This document shows positions 26,063 to 32,762 of a stretch of 53,297 nt of DNA, in pieces. The notes under the pieces were generated by a model. It saw only the letters and a list, made by a program, of their open reading frames with translations, made no database searches and had not been told where the DNA came from. Position 1 is the stretch's first letter, and every line of letters starts with the position of its first letter. Source of the stretch: Virgibacillus_R byunsanensis (GTDB lineage: Bacteria > Bacillota > Bacilli > Bacillales > Amphibacillaceae); the NCBI RefSeq assembly GCF_042675965.1, contig NZ_JBHTKJ010000031.1:1-53297 (forward strand). Direction: 5' to 3'. Both the position numbers and the translations under genes were made by a program.

Positions 26063-26093
26063 ACCCACCATTACCGCAAGCGTTCTGGTGGGT
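26063..26093. terminator. Terminator-like hairpin between fdhD and the DUF421 gene
   Basis: ACCCACCA and TGGTGGGT form an 8-bp stem around a 15-base loop, followed by TCTTGTTG on the plus strand. It overlaps the final codons of the convergent DUF421 gene. The T-tract is weak. Confidence 0.5.
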
Positions 26094-26703
26094 CTTGTTG
26101 ATGCCCTTTTTGTTGCACTTCTTTAAAAATATCTTCTTGATTAGGTGGTGTATACTGATTATTAATTTGATTTGGCTGCTGTCCACCAGATAAAGCATTA
26201 TTTATCGTTTGTTGAATGTCATTACGCAATAACTGCAGATCTTTTTTTGTTACTGTCTGCGCTTCATCCTTTAATGTGTATCCAACCTGTCCGTTCGGCT
26301 CTAAAGTCGCCCACTTCACATCACTTATTCTCATCACATTCTGTTGCCTTAAATTCATTTCCAGTTGATCTACTGTTAACCTTAATTTTTTTAAATTCTT
26401 CTCGTTAATCGTCCCGTTCTCGATTAACACTTTCGATTTACCTGTAATTAATTTTTCAAATGGATCACCTTTAACTTGAACAAATTCCAACACAAAAAGC
26501 GTCGCAACAAGAACAGCGCCCGCACCTAGCGTCCTCCAAATATTATCTCCTGCCACAGGCTGAATGAGCAGTGATCCAATCGCAATCATAATAACTGTTT
26601 GAGCAAGTGTCATTTGAGCAATTGATTTCCTCCCAGCAAACCGCAAAAGAAACGTTCCACCTATAACAATTACAATTGCCTTCCAAATCCAATCTAACTC
26701 CAT
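26071..26703 (-). CDS. DUF421 membrane protein (YetF-like)
   Basis: A 210-residue protein with about three N-terminal membrane helices (WKAIVIVIGGTFLLRFAGRK and two more), then the cytoplasmic DUF421 domain with GKSKVLIENGTINEKNLKKL, LRLTVDQLEMNLRQQNV and ISDVKWATLEPNGQVG. The C-terminal 50 residues are rich in Gln, Asn and Pro and look unstructured. B. subtilis has several paralogues, some made during sporulation. Function is unknown. A second, longer paralogue lies at 50270-50971. The start is the ATG with AGGAGTG upstream. Confidence 0.85.
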   Translation of the reverse strand: MELDWIWKAIVIVIGGTFLLRFAGRKSIAQMTLAQTVIMIAIGSLLIQPVAGDNIWRTLGAGAVLVATLFVLEFVQVKGDPFEKLITGKSKVLIENGTINEKNLKKLRLTVDQLEMNLRQQNVMRISDVKWATLEPNGQVGYTLKDEAQTVTKKDLQLLRNDIQQTINNALSGGQQPNQINNQYTPPNQEDIFKEVQQKGHQQDPPERLR

Positions 26704-27143
26704 ACTAGAAACACTCCTTTAGCTATTATTACCTAGTAATTAGTTTGAGTTTAAACCATGTAATTATTCGGTATTAAAAAAAGGAAGCCCGCAACTAACG
26801 CATTCCATTTCCTATCGCAATCATTAAAAATGTAATGAAAAATAACCATCAATTTATATGCTAATTTGATCGTCATTTATGGTTGGTGTAATAGTATTAT
26901 AGGCTTAATATCCATTAAAATTGTAGTGTAATATGTATCCCAATTTGTTTGGTAACAATAGCCAGGGTAAGTCTCTATTTTGACCTATCAATTCATATGT
27001 AAATTGAAATACATATATTTACTAATAAATTGGAAATTGTTTTGTTTTCGCTTGCTTGTACAAGGTAGTCTGAATATTTATGTTAAACTAAATATAGAGA
27101 TTGTGAACAATTACACTGTGCGAAAGCAGTTTAGTTGAATAAC
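26704..27143. other. AT-rich intergenic region without gene
   Basis: About 440 bases of AT-rich sequence with no frame that looks coded. It contains no recognisable repeat or RNA gene. Confidence 0.5.
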
Positions 27144-27233
27144 TTAGAAAACTTGGCTTATCGCCAAGCCTTAATGGCGGAAGCCTTAGTTACACTTATG
27201 TAGATAAGAAAATTTTATACTTTCTTATCTGCC
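27144..27233 (+). repeat. Two-hairpin interspersed repeat, copy 5
   Basis: Nearly identical to copy 4: TTAGAAAACTTGGCTTATCG, the CTTGGC/GCCAAG hairpin, and the AGATAAGAAAATT…CTTTCTTATCTGCC hairpin. It abuts the terminator of ywnA on the 3' side of that gene. Confidence 0.88.
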
Positions 27234-27236
27234 AAG

Positions 27237-27265
27237 AAAAAAGACATTCCTTTGGAATGCCTTTT
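27237..27265 (-). terminator. Terminator of ywnA
   Basis: On the minus strand GGCATTCC and GGAATGTC form a short stem around AAA, followed by TTTTTTC. It starts at the last codon of the gene. Confidence 0.8.
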
Positions 27266-27702
27266 TAACAGATATTTTTTTTAGTAGTAATATCCTTCAC
27301 AACATCTTCTAATGTAAGACTTTTTAAAACCTTCTCCATTGCCAATTGGGCTGCTGAGAATAATGGTTCAATTGTTTTCTGGATGTTCCCACCTACAGGA
27401 CATTCAGGATTTGGATTATCATGAACAGTAAATAACTCTTTTTCCTGTACAACACTCACTGCCTTATATACATCAAACAGTGTAATATCAGATAATTCCT
27501 TTGCGAGTTCAGCACCTGCAACGCCAGGTCGAACTTTTACCAATCCTGTATTTTTAAGCATTCCCATAATTTTTCTGATTACAGCTGGATTTGTATTTAC
27601 ACTTCTTGCCAAAAACTCTGAAGTGCTTATTCCACTTTCATTTATCTCAATAAGAGCTAATATATGAATGCCTACAGAAAATCGACTACTAATGGACATT
27701 TT
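27265..27702 (-). CDS. ywnA: Rrf2-family transcriptional regulator YwnA
   Basis: A 145-residue winged-helix regulator. The N-terminal Rrf2 domain reads SSRFSVGIHILALIEINESG and then SEFLARSVNTNPAVIRKIMG, with the wing at LVKVRPGVAGAELAKELSDI. The C-terminal part has a single cysteine in NPECPVGG plus a terminal cysteine, and lacks the three-cysteine iron-sulfur cluster set of IscR/NsrR. It resembles B. subtilis YwnA and, as there, is divergent from ywnB. The start is the ATG after GAGGTGAGAAAA; a longer frame runs into the promoter and is not used. Two matched inverted repeats in the intergenic region are probably its own operators. Confidence 0.85.
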   Translation of the reverse strand, partial: KMSISSRFSVGIHILALIEINESGISTSEFLARSVNTNPAVIRKIMGMLKNTGLVKVRPGVAGAELAKELSDITLFDVYKAVSVVQEKELFTVHDNPNPECPVGGNIQKTIEPLFSAAQLAMEKVLKSLTLEDVVKDITTKKNIC

Positions 27703-27740
27703 TCTCACCTCATAAAATAGATGTATTACAATTATACACC

Positions 27741-27759
27741 TGTAACTCTTTTTATTACA
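27741..27759. promoter_or_regulatory. Probable YwnA operator 1
   Basis: TGTAA-N9-TTACA inverted repeat, 19 bp. It lies inside the ywnA promoter, where the minus strand offers TTGTAA and TATAAT with a spacing of about 17-18 bases. An identical half-site arrangement lies exactly 100 bases away, in the ywnB promoter. Confidence 0.7.
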
Positions 27760-27823
27760 AGTATCTGCAATACTTAATATAATGGTATAAACTATTAACA
27801 AAATATAAATATTATTAAAAGTG

Positions 27824-27859
27824 TTGACAAATACCATTAATGTAATTACTATAGTTACA
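27824..27859 (+). promoter_or_regulatory. ywnB promoter with probable YwnA operator 2
   Basis: A textbook sigma-A promoter: TTGACA at 27824-27829, 17-base spacer, TACTAT at 27847-27852. The -10 region is covered by TGTAA-N9-TTACA (27841-27859), the same inverted repeat found 100 bases upstream. A dimer of YwnA bound here would block the polymerase, so YwnA is inferred to repress both genes. Confidence 0.78.
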
Positions 27860-27905
27860 GGTAACTGAATCGATTACAACTTATTCATTATAGGAGGATT
27901 ATAAA

Positions 27906-28544
27906 ATGAAAATTGGAATTATTGGAGCAAGTGGTAAAGCAGGAAGTCTTATTTTGAAAGAAGCAGTTAGTCATGGACATGACGTAACAGCTATTGTGAG
28001 AGATGCTTCAAAACTTGAAGGTGAAAACGTTGCAGTTATTGAGAAAAATATATTTGACCTCACATCTGATGACGTGAAAAAGTTTGACGTAGTAGTTAAT
28101 GCCTTCGGTGCGCCTCTTGGTGAAGAGCAAACACATGTTGATGCTGGACATGCATTAATTGAGGTACTAAAAGGAACAAATACAAGATCCATTATAGTAG
28201 GTGGAGCTGGAAGTCTTTATGTAGACGAAAACAAAACCGTTACGGTAATAGAAACACCTGATTTTCCAGATATATTTATCCCGACTGCTAAAGGGCAAGG
28301 ACGTAATTTAAAAGAATTACAGGAAACCTCTAATATTACATGGACATTTATTAGTCCTTCTGCGGTGTTTGATGCTGAAGGGAAAAGAACTGGTTCATAT
28401 CAGTCTGGAAAAGACCATCTTTTGGTAAATTCAAAAGGTGAGAGTTATATTAGCTATGCAGACTATGCTATTGCAGTATTGGATGAAATTGAAAATCCGC
28501 AACATATAAATGAACGGTTTACAGTTGTCGGTGAAGCAGAATAA
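27906..28544 (+). CDS. ywnB: NAD(P)-binding oxidoreductase YwnB
   Basis: A 212-residue Rossmann-fold protein of the atypical SDR/NmrA type. The nucleotide-binding motif is GIIGASGKAGSLILKEA at residues 3-19, followed by HDVTAIVRDASKL and DVVVNAFGAP; GGAGSLYVDE and the C-terminal SYADYAIAVLDEIE are typical of the YwnB group. It is divergently transcribed from the regulator ywnA, from a strong promoter under probable YwnA control, suggesting response to an electrophile or redox signal (inference). The ribosome binding site is TAGGAGGATTATAAA. Confidence 0.88.
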   Translation: MKIGIIGASGKAGSLILKEAVSHGHDVTAIVRDASKLEGENVAVIEKNIFDLTSDDVKKFDVVVNAFGAPLGEEQTHVDAGHALIEVLKGTNTRSIIVGGAGSLYVDENKTVTVIETPDFPDIFIPTAKGQGRNLKELQETSNITWTFISPSAVFDAEGKRTGSYQSGKDHLLVNSKGESYISYADYAIAVLDEIENPQHINERFTVVGEAE

Positions 28545-28567
28545 GTATTTGAAAAAGAAAAATGTTT

Positions 28568-28600
28568 AAAATGCCATTAGTGTTATACTAATGGCATTTT
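28568..28600 (+). terminator. Terminator of ywnB
   Basis: AAAATGCCATTAG and CTAATGGCATTTT form a 13-bp stem with a 7-base loop, 23 bases after the stop codon. It can work in both directions. Confidence 0.85.
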
Positions 28601-28859
28601 ACTTCCTAGTTATAGGATAGATTAGATATATAACGCATTTCTTATACTTAACATCTAAAGATGGTGAGATTATGAATGAGACTTAAAAGAAACGTATAGA
28701 GTATGGAGGAAACTGATCCACAAAGAATTTTTCCCCATTTATTAAAAAGTACGGTTTGATCGACATGTACACATCTGGTTTTTATCCATCCACTACACAA
28801 GAGGAGAGATGGGCTTAACCTACCGGCTTTAGTTTAATAAGCACTTGAAAATACATAAG
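28601..28859 (+). other. Intergenic region with a possible coding relic
   Basis: No intact gene is present. One plus-strand frame reads KKYGLIDMYTSGFYPSTTQE before a stop near 28818, with protein-like composition but no start or ribosome binding site. It could be the tail of a lost gene; I do not recognise it. Confidence 0.25.
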
Positions 28860-28889
28860 AAAAATCTCAGTTATTGAACTGAGATTTTT
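28860..28889. terminator. Bidirectional terminator downstream of parR
   Basis: AAAAATCTCAGT and ACTGAGATTTTT form a 12-bp stem with a six-base loop and T-tracts on both strands. It lies about 90 bases past the parR stop codon. Confidence 0.82.
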
Positions 28890-28976
28890 AATTACAAATT
28901 TAGCTGCCTTTTATAATGCAATTCCAGATTTTGCGATAGATATCGGAACCCGTTAGCACCGAGTGGACTTCCTTTT

Positions 28977-29531
28977 TCATTTATTCATACTAGAGAAAAA
29001 GTCACTCAATGGATCTTCTTCCTCTTTTTCATGAAGCTGTTCTGGCTGTTCTAATAGATCATCTTGTAGGTTTTCAAGATCTATATCGTTTAATTCATAG
29101 GTGTTTTCATTGGTAGTACGAACGTTTTCTTTTGGAGGATCCTCTGATGAATCAGACTTATCCTCTTGTACATATAAACTACCATCACGAGAACCACTGT
29201 TTAAGGAAGCCATTAATGATGTAGCTCGCATTGGATCCTGTAACAATTGATACATAATGCTCCCGATAAGTGTTTCAGAATGTGCATGCTTCAACCAGTT
29301 TTTTTGTTCTTTCGTTAACTGTTTCGGTAGTGGCACTGTTATTGTTTCACGTTCTTTAGAATAGCTCTCATTGACACCTTTTAGTACATATTGTGCTATT
29401 TCACTCGAAAAATTTCGTCGTTCGGTTTCTTTTAGATTTTGCAGTTGTTTCAGGAGATAGTCAGGTGTATCGGACGGGACACGAAAGGTTATGGACTGTC
29501 CACGTTCTATACGTTTTTTAAATTCACCCAT
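28977..29531 (-). CDS. parR: ParR-like DNA-binding adaptor of a type II partition system
   Basis: A 184-residue protein with three visible parts. The N-terminus has a ribbon-helix-helix-like pattern (QSITFRVPSDTPDYLLKQL followed by NFSSEIAQYVLKGV), which would bind the octamer array upstream of parM. The middle is helical (QKNWLKHAHSETLIGSIMYQ). The C-terminus is a long acidic linker ending DPLSDFFSSMNK, a plausible filament-binding peptide as in ParR proteins. It is nine bases downstream of the actin gene and clearly co-transcribed. Identification as ParR rests on the RHH-like start, acidic tail and position; overall similarity to known ParR proteins could not be checked. Confidence 0.72.
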   Translation of the reverse strand: MGEFKKRIERGQSITFRVPSDTPDYLLKQLQNLKETERRNFSSEIAQYVLKGVNESYSKERETITVPLPKQLTKEQKNWLKHAHSETLIGSIMYQLLQDPMRATSLMASLNSGSRDGSLYVQEDKSDSSEDPPKENVRTTNENTYELNDIDLENLQDDLLEQPEQLHEKEEEDPLSDFFSSMNK

Positions 29532-29540
29532 TCAATCACC

Positions 29541-30716
29541 CTATTTCTCTTTATTCGCTGCTGATTTTTCCGTTGTTTCTGCACTAGTATTTTTATTAAT
29601 ATAATCCATAATCAGCTTGTAATAAGCATTAGCCATCATCCAAATGCTCTCACCTTCATCTTCAAAGAACTCAATATTAAATCCATCTAGTTTGTTATTC
29701 AATGCTTTTAAGTAATCTTTAAGTACGGCTGATCCACCACCAACAAAATAACAAATTTCTGATTGCGAATTCTTTTGCCATACATTTCTTAGATAACGAT
29801 ATTCCTTCTTAGCTAATTCTAGTAAAATTCTATCCGTTATATCATGAACGTTTGTACGGCTTCCTTTGACCATTATATGATGACGATTATTTTTGCGCGT
29901 AATAATATCCACAACATCACGCCTGCTATCAAGTTCTATGCCATGCTTGGTACGGATTTCTTCACGAATTTCCTCTAGTGATTCGGCAACACCAAGATGA
30001 AATCCTTGTGCTTTGTCATCATCAACATTACGGTTACGAATTACAGCGATATCAGTAGAAAGTCCTCCAATATCCTGAATTAGAATTTGTTTGTCTATCA
30101 ATTCTTTATTAATGACATTCAACTCATTATCCATAATTAAATTCACATACGCAGCAAAACCTTCTGGATAAACCTTAACCTCATCAAATGAGATATTTAC
30201 TTTCTTCCCTTGATATTTTGGAGTTATTAGAAATTCTACCTGATGGACTGACCCAAGTAGTTGCGAACGGTAACCCACATCTTTTCCTTCCTTAACTTCT
30301 CGTAATGGAAGGCCTGTCCCCAATGTGTATGTTGCATCTACAATATCATTTTTTGTTACTTTAAATGTTCCATCACTAACAGCATCCAATGCAATGGATG
30401 CAAACAGCATGATCAGAGTTTGATCTTCTTCTGATTTACTACTCCCAGGATCTAGTTCCGTTGAATTATTTGTTTTTGTTGCTAAATTCCCCACACGGTA
30501 CACAGCATTATTTTCTGCTAGTGCTGGTGAATGGACACGAATATGTAGATTATCAAGTGGATCCTTATCGTCCAATTCTTCAATTCCAATTACAGGACGG
30601 TCCTCCATATCCCTCGCAATCACATTCGGTATATAATATGAATCTTCCATCCTCCCAAAGTTTGCCTTTACGGCATCATTTCCTACATCGATTGCTGCAA
30701 TTCTTGATTTTGTCAT
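29541..30716 (-). CDS. parM: ParM/StbA-family actin-like segregation ATPase
   Basis: A 391-residue bacterial actin. The fold-defining motifs are present: phosphate 1 AAIDVGNDAVK (residues 7-17), phosphate 2 IQDIGGLSTDIAVI (213-226), and the adenosine motif YFVGGGSAVLKDYL (323-336). The sequence is of the plasmid-segregation ParM type, not MreB, FtsA or DnaK. ParM polymerises with ATP and pushes DNA molecules bound to ParR at parC to opposite cell poles. The ribosome binding site is AGAGGGGAAG; a promoter TTGCGC-N17-TAAAAT may lie between the array and the gene. The location among core genes is unusual for this normally plasmid-borne family. The C-terminal 20 residues are a low-complexity tail. 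Confidence 0.88.
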   Translation of the reverse strand: MTKSRIAAIDVGNDAVKANFGRMEDSYYIPNVIARDMEDRPVIGIEELDDKDPLDNLHIRVHSPALAENNAVYRVGNLATKTNNSTELDPGSSKSEEDQTLIMLFASIALDAVSDGTFKVTKNDIVDATYTLGTGLPLREVKEGKDVGYRSQLLGSVHQVEFLITPKYQGKKVNISFDEVKVYPEGFAAYVNLIMDNELNVINKELIDKQILIQDIGGLSTDIAVIRNRNVDDDKAQGFHLGVAESLEEIREEIRTKHGIELDSRRDVVDIITRKNNRHHIMVKGSRTNVHDITDRILLELAKKEYRYLRNVWQKNSQSEICYFVGGGSAVLKDYLKALNNKLDGFNIEFFEDEGESIWMMANAYYKLIMDYINKNTSAETTEKSAANKEK

Positions 30717-30808
30717 AGTTGTACTTCCCCTCTCGTGAAAATGACTTACAATATCATTTTAGTAAATCCAAGATTAATGCGCAATCGGACTTTTAGCGTA
30801 TTCTTTTT

Positions 30809-30931
30809 TGTATACATGTTTACATTTCTGCACACTCTTTTGCAACAGTTTGTAAACGAGTTTGTGTACGTGTAAACAGTTTTGCATACACTTGTTTTCA
30901 AAAAGTATACTTGTGTGCATTATTGTACACA
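30809..30931. repeat. parC: Twelve-unit octamer array, candidate parC centromere
   Basis: Twelve copies of an octamer close to TGTNTACA fill 123 bases: TGTATACA, TGTTTACA, TGCACACT, TGCAACAG, TGTAAACG, TGTGTACG, TGTAAACA, TGCATACA, TGTTTTCA, AGTATACT, TGTGTGCA, TGTACACA. Their starts are spaced 8, 12, 12, 10, 12, 8, 12, 10, 11, 8 and 12 bases, so successive pairs repeat about every 20-22 bases, roughly two helical turns. The array lies about 90 bases upstream of parM, where type II systems keep their centromere and autoregulatory operator. Binding by the ParR-like protein is inferred. Confidence 0.75.
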
Positions 30932-30975
30932 AACAAATTGTAGTAGGAAATATGACCTAATTAGTCAACAATAAA

Positions 30976-31557
30976 GGTTGTTTTCGTGAAGGTTGATGCT
31001 TTAGGGAAAATATGCGACGTAACTTGATGTGACGGTTAACCTACCACTACGGAAATACACTTCGCTTTCACCCATCCGGGTACAAGTGCGACATCTGCTT
31101 CGTTTCACTGCGCAGTGTCTTCTACCCGTGGGCGGCTGATGAGCCTCCTCGAGCTAACGCTCTGCGGGGTCTCAGGCTAGGCCTCTGCTCCCACAGGATA
31201 AGGAAAGCTACATAGCTAGACATCGCACGCAGAAAATCGGTTTGTATTTTCGAGGAGTCTACGTGCACTTCCTCCGCTGTTATTTCCGTTACTGTCGTGG
31301 GACTGTATCAGTATTAATAAAACATCTTATCTGTCAGGGTGAGCGGAGGGCGGTGACTCCTGCGGGAACAGCACGTGTCCGAAGACCCCGCAGAGTGGTT
31401 TTCCGCTTCGGAGGCTGAGGCCGTGCCCGCGGAAAGCATCCGCCCGTAGCGATCCCAGACGGCAGCAATAGCGAGCGTTCTTAGAAATAAGCCTAAGTTA
31501 CGTCGCATTTTACATCAACTATGAAGGTAAAAAGCAACAACACGTGCGAAAGCAGCC
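30976..31557 (-). mobile_element. Non-autonomous TIR element, copy B
   Basis: This element is about 582 bp. It begins GGTTGTTTTCGTGAAGGTTG and its other end, read in reverse, begins GGCTGCTTTCGCACGTGTTG: imperfect inverted termini like copies A and C. Flanks ACAATAAA and AAAATAAA agree in 7 of 8 bases, a probable target duplication. It is a close relative of copy C in opposite orientation. Here the sequence AGGCCTAGCCTGAGACC (as read on the minus strand) is intact, preserving the empty target of the MITE found in copy C. It has no transposase gene. Confidence 0.78.
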
Positions 31558-31562
31558 AAAAT

Positions 31563-31596
31563 AAAAAGCCTATCCTATATCAGAAAAGGCTTATTT
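31563..31596 (-). terminator. Terminator of the membrane-protein gene
   Basis: On the minus strand AAGCCTT and AGGCTT form a short stem around a 15-base loop and are followed by TTTTTAT. It lies between the gene and mobile element B. Confidence 0.65.
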
Positions 31597-31604
31597 TTAT
31601 TTAA

Positions 31605-32573
31605 TTACTTCTTAGAAGAATCTTTAGGTTCATCCCTCTTTTGATGCAATTTCTTGAATTTCGATGATACGCCTAATAGTTTTTGTTGTAGATCGATGGA
31701 AGGCTCCATTTCTTTAATCGTAGTTTGATAGGCACGAATCATAGCTACCGTAGCGATAGGATCAACTAATGCACGTCTAACTACCGTCATAATGACATAT
31801 GCTCCAACAACTGCAATAAAACCAAGTACAGACGCTGCCTCATTATTTTCAGCAATCATATTAGCTAACCCCATAAGTGGAAATACCGTTACTAAAAATA
31901 CCGTAATATTTAAGATGAAAATAAATACGACAACACCGATAGCTGTCATTAATACCTTCTTCCAACTTTGTGCATATAACACAACTCCATCTGATGCCGA
32001 CTTCCAAACTGTTTCATCCTGCTTTTCATCTTTTCTTAGCATGATGTAGCTGAGTATTGCTTCATCAATATAATTTAAGCTGACAGACATAACACGATTG
32101 ACTAATGAAATAATGATATTAGATCCAGGTATAAAGCTAAATAAATTACCTACCCTTATTGTCCAGCGTTGTATTTGTTTTACTGCACCATGCACCATTC
32201 GATCAACGACAAAACAAACATTTGCAGATCCAAAATTATTTTTAACCTGATCCTTTCCATAAGCTAGTTGGCCTTTTCCAGACGGGACCTTTCCATTCTT
32301 TAACATTTCAGTGATGACTGAAATATGTCCCACCTTAACCATATATAACACATATCTTTCTACAACCTTGAGACCTCCAAACACCCCCAAAAATGAGATT
32401 AATAAAATGATAACGAAAAAACCCGAAGCAAATTCAAATGTCTTAAACAAGAACATGCTGATACCTAACATAATGCCTAGGAACACAAATGCGACAATTG
32501 CAAAAATGACATATACAGCCAATCGGGCAAAAATAAAAGGCAACGTGCGACCGACTAAACTAAAAACAGACAT
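31605..32573 (-). CDS. Uncharacterised polytopic membrane protein
   Basis: A 322-residue protein that I do not recognise. It has two hydrophobic segments near the N-terminus (FIFARLAVYVIFAIVAFVFL; GFFVIILLISFLGVFGGLKV), a charged central region with GKVPSGKGQLAYGKDQVKNN, and two C-terminal membrane spans (VLMTAIGVVVFIFILNITVF; AASVLGFIAVVGAYVIMTVV), then a basic tail ending EPKDSSKK. The central pattern NFGSANVCFVVDRMVHGAVK is striking and may help identify a family. The start is the ATG six bases after GGGGGG; a frame extending 18 codons upstream has no ribosome binding site. It stands alone between catalase and the par locus; any link to par is unproven. Confidence 0.65.
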   Translation of the reverse strand: MSVFSLVGRTLPFIFARLAVYVIFAIVAFVFLGIMLGISMFLFKTFEFASGFFVIILLISFLGVFGGLKVVERYVLYMVKVGHISVITEMLKNGKVPSGKGQLAYGKDQVKNNFGSANVCFVVDRMVHGAVKQIQRWTIRVGNLFSFIPGSNIIISLVNRVMSVSLNYIDEAILSYIMLRKDEKQDETVWKSASDGVVLYAQSWKKVLMTAIGVVVFIFILNITVFLVTVFPLMGLANMIAENNEAASVLGFIAVVGAYVIMTVVRRALVDPIATVAMIRAYQTTIKEMEPSIDLQQKLLGVSSKFKKLHQKRDEPKDSSKK

Positions 32574-32762
32574 ACATATCCCCCCATCACGAGAAACCAT
32601 GGATGACATTCTCTTTAGGTTCTGCACTTGTCATCCATAATCACTCTTTATGGAACAATGTATGCCTGTTGGCTAATTGATATTCTATACGTTTTCAAAC
32701 AAGGTAATACCATTTATCATATAAGATGAAAACTTCTCTATAGCTCTCGTGTTACGAACAAA

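Noticed and set aside
30809..30931. Possible CRISPR array
   Set aside because: Units are 8 bp, degenerate and spaced 0-4 bases apart; there are no unique spacers of CRISPR length and no cas genes.
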